Below are positions 6,793 through 15,270 of a stretch of DNA of 64,000 nt, piece by piece. The stretch comes from Vibrionales bacterium SWAT-3 (GTDB taxonomy: Bacteria > Pseudomonadota > Gammaproteobacteria > Enterobacterales > Vibrionaceae): assembly GCA_000169995.1 (NCBI GenBank), contig AAZW01000026.1, positions 1 through 64,000 on the forward strand, in the 5' to 3' direction. A program made the position numbers and the translations under genes. Under the pieces are notes generated by a model, which was not told the origin of the DNA, made no database searches, and saw only the letters and a list, made by a program, of their open reading frames with translations. Position 1 is the stretch's first letter. Every line of letters begins with the position of its first letter.

Positions 6793-8026
6793 AAGGGCGG
6801 GATCGAACTTTAACCATTGAAAATAATGGATTTATTTTACAGGGAACTTTTTTAGATAATCACGATCTGATCATGAAGTAAAAAAACATGAGAAATTCGC
6901 ACATGATTATCATTGAGCAACTTAAAAAAGTGAAAGATACCCGTTCGCACATCAATCAAGTTTATCCTGTTATGGAAGTCGCTTTCGTGGTCATAACAGC
7001 CATGATTTGTGGTCAAAATAAATGGACAGAGATTAAGGATTTCGGTGAAGGAAATATCGAGTGGTTACGTGAGTATTTCCCCTACGAAAATGGTCTTCCC
7101 ACTCGACATAATATAGCTGCGATCATGAGATCCGTTGTGCCAGAGACGCTATTGGAAGCTATGGTGGGCTGGGTCAATTTGCACAGAGAGAAGCATGCTC
7201 AGCCTATAATCAGTGTTGATGGGAAGGTTCTAAAAGGGGCAAAAGCAAGCAAACAACAGCACCCCCTCTATATGGTTTCGGCATTTGATGTAGACGAGGG
7301 TTTGACTCTCACACACCAACCTTGTGACGGCAAAGGTATGGAGCTGCTAGCAATAAGAAACATGCTAGACGCTTTAGATATCAAAGGATGTTTATTAACT
7401 GCTGATGCCCTGCATTGTCAGGTTGAAACACTGAATAAAGTAGTTGATAAAGGTGGAGATATCCTAGTACAAGTTAAACTGAATCAACCAAGTTTATTAG
7501 CAGAAATTGATGTGCAATTCCAATACTATTGGGCTTTGCCTGAAGATAAACAGGAATCATACATCACGGAAGAGAAAGGGCATGGTAGAAAAGAGGTTCG
7601 TGAGGTTTACGTGCTTCCTGCAGCCTTCAGCGAAGCACTCAGACAGAAGTGGTGTCTCGTAAAAAGCATTGTTGCAGTGGTAAGAGATAGGAGTGTCAAA
7701 GGGAAAGGAAGTTATGAAACCTCGTACTATATTTGCACAGACCATTTATCTTTAGAGTTAGCCTCAAAGGCAACAAGAAAGCATTGGCATATTGAGAATC
7801 AGCAGCACTGGGCGTTGGACGTAATTTTCAAAGAAGACGAGCAGCGAATTTACGCTGGGGATTCAGCGTTGAATATGGCTTGTTGTCGTCGCTTTGTGCA
7901 GAACCTATTTAGAAAATCAGAGGGTAACTTGTCTGTACCAAGAAAGATGAACCAAGCCGCATGGAATAAAGATTACAGGGAAAAAGTTCTTTTTACATCA
8001 GATTAACAAAGTATATTCGCGCCCTT
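6793..8026 (+). mobile_element. ISAs1-family insertion sequence, copy 1
   Basis: The 1234-bp element has short terminal repeats AAGGGCGGG and CGCGCCCTT and is flanked by a 10-bp target duplication ACACGGCAGG (6783-6792 and 8027-8036). It contains one intact transposase gene. A second copy at 52621-53854 has the same length and differs at only a few positions, so at least one transposition was recent. The target was the transcription terminator hairpin behind the aerolysin gene; the duplication restored the left arm of that hairpin. Confidence 0.93.
6888..8006 (+). CDS. ISAs1 family transposase (copy 1)
   Basis: The 372-residue DDE transposase belongs to the ISAs1 family (H-repeat-associated type). 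The N-terminal region of about 90 residues (VMEVAFVVITAMICGQNKWTEI) matches the transposase-associated domain. The catalytic residues probably lie in SVDGKVLKG near residue 110, LLTADALHCQ near residue 165 and HWHIENQQHW near residue 305. It differs from copy 2 by Val versus Phe in NQVYP and Tyr versus Asp in FQYYW. No frameshift is present. Confidence 0.95.
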   Translation: MRNSHMIIIEQLKKVKDTRSHINQVYPVMEVAFVVITAMICGQNKWTEIKDFGEGNIEWLREYFPYENGLPTRHNIAAIMRSVVPETLLEAMVGWVNLHREKHAQPIISVDGKVLKGAKASKQQHPLYMVSAFDVDEGLTLTHQPCDGKGMELLAIRNMLDALDIKGCLLTADALHCQVETLNKVVDKGGDILVQVKLNQPSLLAEIDVQFQYYWALPEDKQESYITEEKGHGRKEVREVYVLPAAFSEALRQKWCLVKSIVAVVRDRSVKGKGSYETSYYICTDHLSLELASKATRKHWHIENQQHWALDVIFKEDEQRIYAGDSALNMACCRRFVQNLFRKSEGNLSVPRKMNQAAWNKDYREKVLFTSD

Positions 8027-8052
8027 ACACGGCAGGTGTCTTGTTGCCGTGT
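8027..8052 (-). terminator. Terminator hairpin of the aerolysin gene, restored by target duplication
   Basis: ACACGGCA (8027-8034) pairs with TGCCGTGT (8045-8052), 15 bp beyond the aerolysin stop. ISAs1 copy 1 is inserted in this hairpin; the left arm is present twice because of the 10-bp duplication. No strong T run follows, so strength is uncertain. Confidence 0.55.
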
Positions 8053-8067
8053 ATGTAGATGACAATA

Positions 8068-9548
8068 TTAGTCAGCTAGACGAATATTGAACTCAGCGCC
8101 TTCAAAGCCTAGATCACTCAGTTCTTGAGCATCAAAGTTGGTGGTTACATCAATGTCACCAAGATTTTCAGTGGTCTGGTTTTCGCCTTCAATACCGCTT
8201 CGTGCGCTTAGACCATTTTTACTGATTGGTTTAGCTTGGCCAATTTCGATTGTACCAGCGTATTGAGACTCTGCGTAAAAGTCACCCGATACGTAAGAGT
8301 GGAATGGACGTAAGCTTCCGCCTGTTGCGTATTGCATGTTAGATAAGCCCGCTTCTTTAATTGCCCAGCCCCAGTCCCACCATTTTGATTCGCCAGGAAT
8401 GTAGCGGTGGTCCCACTGGTAACGAATGTCAGCAGAGTGATCGCTCGTACGACCCATAGTGAACGTATGTCCGATAGTAGGGCGGTTGTCCGGGTGCGTA
8501 TGCCATGCGTTGCCACTCCAGCGAAGGAAACCATAGAATTCAACGTCGTAAGCAATATCGGCGTTAAATTGGTATGGGTACGAGATAGTTGAACGGTACA
8601 GCTCGACTTTAATAGGGATCTCAGAGTGAGCAGGAACCATCGGACGAGCTTGAAGCGTCACCGTCTCACTTGAAGAGCCGCCATTCGTTTTTGCAAAGCT
8701 TTGATTCGCTTCAAATTTGATGGTGAGCTTAGTATCGCCAACTAAAGGCCATTTGAACGTATTCTCAGTAGAAACGCTTTCAGAAAAACCGTAGCTGTTT
8801 GTTTTTGACCAATTTGTTGACTCATCGACTTTTAAGTCAACTACAACTTGCTGTGCAATATCGCTATAGTTTCTAGCGGTTGCGTGAACTGTTTTTATGA
8901 GTTCGCGATCTGACTCTGTCACCTCACCGTGCGAGAAGTTGTCATCGTTAACAGTGTAGGTAAAATTATCAACGATGATTTGTGTTTTATTACCACAGTG
9001 ATACCCACTACAAGAGCCGTTGTTGTTTCCTTGAATTACCCAACGATCGCCGGAACGATCTATGACCATATCTTCGCCGACATAAGGGCTGTTATTGCCG
9101 CCACCCAAGCGTACCCGAGGAAATGAGCCAAGTAACTTAGAGGACGTATAAAGTCTTGGCGATCAGTGACTAGGCCATACTCAACATCAATTTCATCGCC
9201 TTCTGGTACGGCTTTAGCTGAGTAGTTTGGAATTTCTGATTGGTCATCATTCGGGTAGCAGAAGGTTTGATAGTTTGGCGTATCTTGTTTGATTAGCCCG
9301 TAATAACCAGGTCCCATAATTACCCAGTTGTCTTTCAGGCCAACAATATCCCAAGTGCCCATGCGCGGTAGTAGCGAGTTTTTATGCTCTTCTGCTTCAT
9401 AGCGGTCTAAAGGGCGATAACCTGAACGACAGACATCATCGCCTAAATTGTCACGCACGATTTGGTCTGGGTATATTTTCGCGTTTACTCCGGTCGATAG
9501 TACAGACAACACTGCTGCAGCTAAGATGCTTTTTTTTCTACTGATCAT
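8068..9548 (-). pseudogene. Aerolysin-like pore-forming toxin gene with one frameshift
   Basis: Two overlapping frames together encode a complete proaerolysin-like protein. The first frame gives a signal peptide (MISRKKSILAAAVLSVLSTG, then VNA) followed by the lobe-1 region with GPGYYGLIK and SYLAHFLGYAWV. The second frame continues from GGNNSPYVGEDM through ATNWSKTN-like NWSKTNSYGFSE, FKWPLVGDTKL, RWSGNAWHTHPDNRP, RYQWDHRYIPGE and DAQELSDLGF. Aerolysin has GGC GGC where this sequence has GCGGC (minus strand, near 9098-9104), so one G is missing. Restoring it gives about 493 residues, the size of Aeromonas proaerolysin. The toxin is secreted as a soluble precursor, cut near its C-terminus (here LSARSGIEG is the likely activation loop) and forms heptameric pores. 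The start at 9548 follows a GAGGGG Shine-Dalgarno sequence. Confidence 0.92.
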
Positions 9549-10141
9549 TAACAATCCCCTCATTTGTCATTTTATATTGGTAATGCGATTGGTGTCGTGC
9601 TTTAACAGGACCATTTCACTTTTCCATGCTGACAAAAGTAACGATACTGAAAATGATTGAATATTTTTTATGTTTATAATCAGTTGCTTATATTTATTAT
9701 CTTGTTTTTTGATGAAAACTTGATGCAACAAAGATAGATTTTCTCGGCGTGCTTCATAGTGAATTTAGAAAAATGAAACTGTTTTAGGAGTCGATGTACG
9801 CTAATATGGTTTTAACGTTGAAAATGCTTCTTGGGTTTACTATGGATTACCAAGTAATTACTGTTGTTGGCAATGTCAGGCTGGGATGTCAGATAAGAAT
9901 TAACGATAAGCTCTATTTAATCGATAATTATTCTCAAATATATTACTTGTGAATAGTACTACATCGTATCTATTAGGCTTATTTGGAACTAATAATGAGA
10001 TCTTACTTCAATTGTTATGTTAGTTCTTATTATGAAGTGACTATATATGGAGTAGATAAGTTCAGATAGGGTGTGTTTCAATGATGAGACTTATTAGTAT
10101 TAAGAATGAAAACCAAGATAAATAATAGGTAAAAGGAAGGA
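9549..10141. other. Non-coding AT-rich stretch upstream of the aerolysin gene
   Basis: About 590 bp separate the divergent 5' end of the aerolysin gene from the 3' end of the ToxS-like gene. No credible ORF is seen. The aerolysin promoter must lie in the left part, where minus-strand AT-rich segments occur around 9650-9720. No clear operator repeat was identified by eye. Confidence 0.5.
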
Positions 10142-10171
10142 GATGGATTTCGAACTGAGTCGAAATCCATC
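10142..10171. repeat. 12-bp perfect inverted repeat behind the ToxS-like gene
   Basis: GATGGATTTCGA (10142-10153) and its exact complement (10160-10171) are separated by 6 bp. It lies 50 bp past the stop of the minus-strand gene at 10221, so it may end that transcript, although no T run follows on that strand. Confidence 0.6.
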
Positions 10172-10220
10172 TTAGAGAATATAACTTCGAAGAGAGTTTA
10201 TTACTCGTTAAGGAAGGAAT

Positions 10221-10682
10221 TTAGCGTTTAGCTAGCAGCTGGGTACGACCTGTATTACAACTGCGAATAATGGCAAATGCTTCATTAGCGCTCAAAACAT
10301 CAATATTCAACGTTAGTGGGTCATTGTTCAACAAAAGGTATGGCGATAACAAATTGTCGTTCATGGCCTCATTTATCTTCTGTACAGACAGTAAGTCTAT
10401 AGTGCCAGCAATCGCAAAATTGAATGATGTAGAGTATCCCGCATTTCCTTGAAAGCGAAGAACGATAGGGTTTGGTATTTTATCGTCTTGAATGGATACG
10501 ATATGAAGAACTTTGTTGTCCCTAATTTTAGTGAATCCATCGCTTCGCAATACGTTATCTTCAGCGAGTAAATCAATCATACTATGTTGGTAACTGTGAT
10601 CTTCAAGTTTATGAGAATCAGGAATACTCCATACGCTTGCAAACAAGATTAGTGCGGAGAAGACGGCAATAAATGGCATCAT
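10221..10682 (-). CDS. Putative ToxS/VtrC-like periplasmic partner protein
   Basis: The 153-residue protein has one N-terminal membrane segment (residues about 3-20) and a soluble remainder predicted to be periplasmic. No primary-sequence family was recognised with certainty. The case for a ToxS/VtrC-type role is its position: it overlaps by 4 bp the stop codon of a ToxR-like membrane regulator, the arrangement of toxRS and vtrAC. In those systems the partner protects the periplasmic domain of the regulator or forms a shared ligand-binding barrel, for example for bile salts. Two cysteines are few; one (RSCNTG) lies near the C-terminus. Regulation of the nearby aerolysin gene is only a guess. 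Confidence 0.55.
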   Translation of the reverse strand: MMPFIAVFSALILFASVWSIPDSHKLEDHSYQHSMIDLLAEDNVLRSDGFTKIRDNKVLHIVSIQDDKIPNPIVLRFQGNAGYSTSFNFAIAGTIDLLSVQKINEAMNDNLLSPYLLLNNDPLTLNIDVLSANEAFAIIRSCNTGRTQLLAKR

Positions 10683-11473
10683 AATGACCCCCTTTCTAGG
10701 AATAGCTCGATCTCTTTATTGGCTTTGTCCAGTTGTGATGGGTTGTAAAAAATATTCACTGATTTACGAGTCACTTTATTGAGTATCGCAAGTTCAGAAT
10801 AACCAGGTTCTTCGCTGATATAAGCGATACAGTCACATTGATACTTGGTAAGAAGCCTTTTCAACTCTGGGGTTAGCGTCATATTAGGGTCTTGAAATAT
10901 CTGTAGTTGACCTATCCAATACTCGGTCAGACGATCAGATGGTTTGACTTCATGGAGACTCTTGTCGTGAAATTTACTGAATGCAAGCACGATTGACGCT
11001 GCGACCATAACTGCAGCGATGGAATAGCATGCGAGGTTCTTATAACATGCAATTTTGCGATAGATGGGAAGTACTTGCGTGTCACTGTGCTCTTCGCCTG
11101 AGGGCGTTTTCGACTCGTTATTAGGTTGCGTTGTAGAGGTATCTTCAGGCGCAGTGATGCTCGTACCGTCCCCAGTCGATTCGATGCAAATGCAATGGTC
11201 GATGAGGCGATAACCTACCTTTGGAACTGTTACTATTGGTGAGTCTTTAGCACCTAGCTTGACGAACTTTTGGCGCAGTAGACTGATGCTTTTGGCAAGA
11301 GATGTATCTCCAATGAACTCGCTACCCCAGGCGTAGTTGATAATGTCTTGCTTGCTCACAATATCCGGCGCGTGTGTAAGTAGTAACTCCAGAACACGGC
11401 TTTCTCGATATCCAATTTTAATGGAACGATCGTCGTTATAAATACGATTTGTTATAGGGTCAAATTTGATCAT
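10679..11473 (-). CDS. ToxR-like membrane-bound winged-helix transcription regulator
   Basis: The 264-residue protein begins with an OmpR/PhoB-type winged helix (residues about 5-98). Visible landmarks are RVLELLLTHAPDIVSKQDI, then SLAKSISLLRQKF as the recognition region and VPKVGYRLI as the wing. A low-complexity acidic/threonine linker (about 100-135) leads to a single membrane segment near residues 148-165 (CYSIAAVMVAASIVLAF) and a C-terminal periplasmic domain of about 100 residues. This is the layout of ToxR, TcpP and VtrA. The gene forms an operon with the partner gene at 10221. It lacks a receiver domain, so signals are probably sensed in the periplasm. Confidence 0.85.
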   Translation of the reverse strand: MIKFDPITNRIYNDDRSIKIGYRESRVLELLLTHAPDIVSKQDIINYAWGSEFIGDTSLAKSISLLRQKFVKLGAKDSPIVTVPKVGYRLIDHCICIESTGDGTSITAPEDTSTTQPNNESKTPSGEEHSDTQVLPIYRKIACYKNLACYSIAAVMVAASIVLAFSKFHDKSLHEVKPSDRLTEYWIGQLQIFQDPNMTLTPELKRLLTKYQCDCIAYISEEPGYSELAILNKVTRKSVNIFYNPSQLDKANKEIELFLERGSL

Positions 11474-11746
11474 ATAGCCAACGCTTTATTTTTATTATAA
11501 TTATCTCAACAATGTTAGCGACTATAAACTGACTTATATATGAATAAAAGCCACATGTTGCTTTTTCTTGAATTTTTTTGGTTTCTTGAAAATACATAAT
11601 ATTTAATAATCATTAAATATAAGTAATGACTAATTAAGCTTTCGTTTTATTAGTGCGAATTACTATTTAAAGGTCTTATAATATTTGGGGTAATTGTTTT
11701 AAGTAATCTTTTAGTTAATTAAATTTTTTATTTACTTAGGTAATAA

Positions 11747-11772
11747 AAAGCCCACATTTGATTGTGGGCTTT
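11747..11772 (-). terminator. Terminator of the first sodium:amino-acid symporter gene
   Basis: GCCCACA (11750-11756) pairs with TGTGGGC (11763-11769); on the minus strand the stem is followed by TTTTTATTA. It lies 27 bp after the symporter stop. The rest of the gap 11474-11798 is very AT-rich, holds no gene and must contain the promoter of the ToxR-like gene. Confidence 0.9.
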
Positions 11773-11798
11773 GGCTTTTATTTTGCAATTTATCTCGA

Positions 11799-13169
11799 CT
11801 AGGCTTTTACAGTTTTATAATCACTAGAAGAAGATAATGGTTTGAAAAACAGCTTAGTTTCTTCGATAACGACGTGACGTAGTAAGATAAGACCGATTAG
11901 ATTTGGAATCGCCATCAATCCGTTAACGATATCTGCCATTATCCAGATCATGTCGAGCTTCAAGAATGCACCAGAAGCCACCAACGCAATGAAGATAATC
12001 TTGTAAGGTAGGACCGCTTTAGTACCTAGCAAGAAAACAACACAGCGCTCGCCGTAGTAGTTCCAACCTAAAATCGTAGTAAACACAAAGAAGATTAGAC
12101 CAACAGAAACCAGCATAGGGCCGAGCGTGTCTGCATTCAGACCAATAGCAAATGCATGAGTGGTCATTGCAGCACCAGAAAGGTCAGTCTGCCAAGCACC
12201 GGTTAAGATAAGCGCCAAACCTGTCATCGTACAAATAATGATGGTGTCGAAGAAGGTACCTGTCATAGAGACCAGACCTTGCTTCACACATGAATCTGTT
12301 TTTGCAGCTGCCGCGGCCATGGGTGCGCTACCTAGACCAGATTCATTAGAGAATACACCACGAGCAATACCCGATTGGATAGCAAGCATGATGCTAGCAC
12401 CAAAGAAACCGCCTGTTGCCGCTGTATTAGTAAACGCAGAGGTAACAACAAGGGTAATGGCATTCAGCAGTTGATCTGCATTTGAAACCAGAACGCTTAA
12501 ACACGCGACGATGTACATCACCGCCATAGTTGGAACGACTTTTCCAGCAACTTTAGCGATAGATTGAATACCACCCAGTGTAACAACGGCTACTAACACT
12601 GTTAGTACGACCGCTGACATTTCGCGTGAAGCACCAAATGAGATTTCTGTAGCATCTAATATTGCGTTTACTTGTGGAAAGGTACCGATACCAAAGCAGG
12701 CAACGCCTAAAGCGAATACAGCGAACATTACCGCCAAGATTTTTGAGCCTACTCCGTATTGCAGGTAGTACATTGGGCCGCCAACCATTTCACCATTGCT
12801 ATCGGTTCTACGGTATTTAACGGCAAGTAGACATTCTGCGTATTTTGTCGCCATGCCAAATACAGCGGCAAGCCACATCCAGAATAGGGCACCAGGGCCA
12901 CCAATCTTGATTGCGGTCGCTACACCAACGATGTTACCAGTACCAATGGTCGCTGAAAGCGCGGTACATAAAGCGGCAAAACTTGATACGTCACCCGTAC
13001 CGGATTTGTCTTTGCTGAATACCATTTTTAGCGCGGTTGGGAGGTGTCTAAACTGGAGTAAGCCTAAGCGAAAAGTAAAGTAGATACCTGTACCCACTAG
13101 CAGAATAAGCAGTGGTGGTCCCCAAACGAATTGGTTGATGGTTTGTAGTGTAGCTTGTAGGTGGTTCAT
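11799..13169 (-). CDS. Alanine/glycine:cation symporter (AGCS family) under glycine riboswitch
   Basis: This is a 456-residue inner-membrane transporter with about ten to eleven hydrophobic segments. AGCS signatures are evident: FAALCTALSATIGTGNIVGVATAI near residue 65-88, and GPGALFWMWLAAVFGMATKYAECLLAVKYR just after it. ARGVFSNESGLGSAPMAAAAAKT near residue 270 is also typical. The family imports alanine or glycine with sodium. The glycine riboswitch upstream suggests glycine or a related amino acid as the relevant substrate. A V. cholerae homologue (VC1422) has the same arrangement. It is monocistronic, closed by the hairpin at 11747-11772. Confidence 0.95.
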   Translation of the reverse strand: MNHLQATLQTINQFVWGPPLLILLVGTGIYFTFRLGLLQFRHLPTALKMVFSKDKSGTGDVSSFAALCTALSATIGTGNIVGVATAIKIGGPGALFWMWLAAVFGMATKYAECLLAVKYRRTDSNGEMVGGPMYYLQYGVGSKILAVMFAVFALGVACFGIGTFPQVNAILDATEISFGASREMSAVVLTVLVAVVTLGGIQSIAKVAGKVVPTMAVMYIVACLSVLVSNADQLLNAITLVVTSAFTNTAATGGFFGASIMLAIQSGIARGVFSNESGLGSAPMAAAAAKTDSCVKQGLVSMTGTFFDTIIICTMTGLALILTGAWQTDLSGAAMTTHAFAIGLNADTLGPMLVSVGLIFFVFTTILGWNYYGERCVVFLLGTKAVLPYKIIFIALVASGAFLKLDMIWIMADIVNGLMAIPNLIGLILLRHVVIEETKLFFKPLSSSSDYKTVKA

Positions 13170-13299
13170 AGATTCCCCTTAATAAATTAAAAATTTAAGG
13201 AGAAGAGGGAAGGCAGTGCAGATCGCAGGGATCGATAGCACCACTTAATACATACGGATTTCTAGATAGAATTCTTTTGTTAATTAAGGCTTGTTGCTT

Positions 13300-13534
13300 T
13301 CCACTCCTCTGTCCTTTTGCCTGAGAGTTTCACTTAGCGAATCACTGTTAGATAAGTGATGGGCACTAAGCTTGCTCCTTCGGCGACCGATTGAACGGTT
13401 CTCTCCAGAGGTTCCTCCAACGACAGTCCTCACTTTTCTGGATTTCTCCAGCATAAAGCACCTGAAAGATTTACTTCTTTGGCGGGTAAATCTAACTAAA
13501 TGTTAATATTTAGTTAAAAACCACTCTCCTGCAG
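13300..13534 (-). promoter_or_regulatory. Tandem glycine riboswitch
   Basis: Read on the minus strand, the leader of the symporter gene contains two consecutive glycine aptamers. The first runs from GGAGAGTGG (near 13530) through GCCAAAGAAGTAAATC to the short linker after TTTCAGGTGC. The second shows the conserved blocks GGAGAGAACC, CGCCGAAGGAGCAAG and CTCTCAGGCAAAAGGACAGAG, ending near 13305. These blocks are almost identical to the well-studied V. cholerae VC1422 riboswitch. About 130 bp separate it from the start codon. No clear terminator/antiterminator pair was found by eye, so the direction of control is left open. Confidence 0.95.
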
Positions 13535-13719
13535 TCTTCATTGGAATAATTACCTGACTTATCAGGTAATCTGTATGCGTATCCTAGATCATATAAATTG
13601 TGATGTCAGCTACAAAATATCTGTTTGAACAAATGTTGTTCAACTAAATGATCAAACAACGCGACTCTGACGTAACTTGCTTATTTAAATGGTATAAAAT
13701 AGAGAAACAAGGAGGAGTT

Positions 13720-13878
13720 ATGACTCGACTAATAGCGATTGTTTTTTTATTGGCGTTGGCATTTGTACTGTTTCGTTATAGGACAAACGAAAAAGTACAA
13801 AAATGGGTGGTGATAGTTATCGTTAGTAGCTTCCTTTTGTATACTGCCAGCCTAATGATTTCGGAATTAACTCGTTAG
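13720..13878 (+). CDS. Small two-span membrane protein, function unknown
   Basis: The 52-residue protein consists almost entirely of two hydrophobic segments (residues about 3-18 and 28-46) joined by a short basic loop. The start at 13720 is chosen over an upstream in-frame ATG at 13648 because an excellent AAGGAGGAG Shine-Dalgarno sequence ends six bases before it. It is read divergently from the riboswitch-controlled symporter and lies 70 bp before the coiled-coil gene, with which it may be co-transcribed. No family was recognised. Confidence 0.7.
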   Translation: MTRLIAIVFLLALAFVLFRYRTNEKVQKWVVIVIVSSFLLYTASLMISELTR

Positions 13879-13948
13879 CACTGTTTGATATAACTCAAAC
13901 TATTCAGTGACCGTGTAACGTTTAACATATTTTTGGGAGTACCCGCTA

Positions 13949-14683
13949 GTGAACCAGCAACCTGGACAAAGCGAACAAGATGAAGTGGTTGTTATTGAAG
14001 AACGCGATAAGCGCAGTCAGCTCTATATCGGTATCGCTGCCGTTATTGGTTTGGCTCTTGGTGGCTTAATAGGTTCTACAGTGACAGCTTCCAAGTGGGA
14101 ATCCACTTATCAGGTACTCGAAGCTCGTTATCAAGAATTGAGTGAAAGCAAAACACACTTGGTGTCTTCTGTTGAAGCTAAAGTGGCGGAAGTTGATACA
14201 GAAATTGATGCTAAGGTTGAAGCGGCTTTGGCCGAGCAAGCAGAAGCGCATCAAAAAGAACTTCAAGATCTTGCTAAGCAATCTGCCGTGTTAGAGAAAG
14301 CAAATTATTCACTAGAACAGCAGTTAAACGAGCAGAAACAGACATTAGATAAAACAGAGCAAGATAACCAGAAGCTAAACCGTCAGGCAGATATGCAGTC
14401 GACTTTGTTTGAGCGTTCTCGCGAGCTTTTCCGAAAAGAATTACAGATTTCTCAAGAGCTAGAAAAGCTTGAGAAAGAAAGAGATACCATTGAGCAGAAC
14501 CTAGGGTCATTGAAGAAAGCGTGTGATGTTTTCTTAGATGGTACATCTTGGGACGCGAAGTCTGACGCTTGTGAGAAGCAAGATAACGCGAATTCTCGTC
14601 TCAGCGACATCAGACAAATGATTGAAGTTCACACCATGGATCTTGAGCAAATCAAAGCCCTAACTGAAGAGATGGGTTTGTAG
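13949..14683 (+). CDS. Membrane-anchored coiled-coil protein, function unknown
   Basis: This is a 244-residue protein with a GTG start preceded by GGGAG. It has a charged N-terminal cytosolic tail (about 25 residues) and one membrane segment near residues 27-46 (IGIAAVIGLALGGLIGSTV). A long, highly charged and glutamine-rich coiled coil extends from about residue 55 to 190. Two cysteines (KACDVF and DACEKQ) lie near the C-terminus. It resembles conserved Vibrio proteins of unknown role; a structural or envelope-spanning function is plausible from the shape alone. Confidence 0.75.
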   Translation: MNQQPGQSEQDEVVVIEERDKRSQLYIGIAAVIGLALGGLIGSTVTASKWESTYQVLEARYQELSESKTHLVSSVEAKVAEVDTEIDAKVEAALAEQAEAHQKELQDLAKQSAVLEKANYSLEQQLNEQKQTLDKTEQDNQKLNRQADMQSTLFERSRELFRKELQISQELEKLEKERDTIEQNLGSLKKACDVFLDGTSWDAKSDACEKQDNANSRLSDIRQMIEVHTMDLEQIKALTEEMGL

Positions 14684-14724
14684 GTTAAACACTAAGTCAT
14701 CACTCTTTAATCTTTAGTTTTAAT

Positions 14725-14759
14725 CACCCACATCATGCAAATGGTGTGGGTGTTTTTTT
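14725..14759 (+). terminator. Terminator of the coiled-coil gene
   Basis: CACCCACATCAT (14725-14736) pairs with ATGGTGTGGGTG (14741-14752) around a 4-base loop, followed by seven Ts. The remaining 237 bp up to 14996 hold no recognised feature apart from the promoter expected for the next small gene. Confidence 0.95.
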
Positions 14760-14996
14760 GTTTGTGCTACGTGGTGAGAAGAATGTGTCTCTCTACTAAG
14801 AATGCTTGCATCGATTTCTTCGCCATTTGTGATTGGTGCTATGTAGTTAACAGGTTTATGTAACTAGTTGAGTACTTGGTGACTTTGCGCGCATATTTAT
14901 AGACGTTGTAAGCCTCATAGTGGTTCAGTTCTAGGATGAACACGCGGTCTGTTGTCATTCTGTGATTAGAGCATCTCAATGGACAGGGATTAAACC

Positions 14997-15179
14997 ATGA
15001 ATGAATATCAGTGTGAGAACTGCACCGTAGCTTATTGCTTTGATGACTGTAACTCGTCATTAGCGCAACGAGATATGGTTAATGTAGAAGAGACGGTTGA
15101 GCGTATAAAAGTATGCCAAGATCCTGAGAAGCGTGAACAGGAAAATTTAGATACAAAAAATCCCTACAAGCAAAGCTGA
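14997..15179 (+). CDS. Small cysteine-containing protein, function unknown
   Basis: The 60-residue acidic protein has five cysteines, four in the first twenty residues (YQCENC, YCFDDC). The pattern CxxC-x5-C-x3-C may bind a metal. It has an AGGG Shine-Dalgarno sequence and its own terminator, which overlaps the last codons. No family was recognised. The small size leaves some doubt, but promoter spacing, ribosome site and terminator all agree with a real gene. Confidence 0.6.
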   Translation: MNEYQCENCTVAYCFDDCNSSLAQRDMVNVEETVERIKVCQDPEKREQENLDTKNPYKQS

Positions 15180-15190
15180 TAGGGATTTTT
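15156..15190 (+). terminator. Terminator overlapping the end of the small cysteine-rich gene
   Basis: AAAAATCCCTA (15156-15166) pairs with TAGGGATTTTT (15180-15190). The stem encloses the stop codon and supplies its own T run. Confidence 0.9.
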
Positions 15191-15270
15191 ATTAAGCTAT
15201 TATCCTGTTCTCGCTTTCTCAAGCAAAGGGTATTACCAAAGTTTTTAGAACAGTGTTAATTAGCGAGTGA

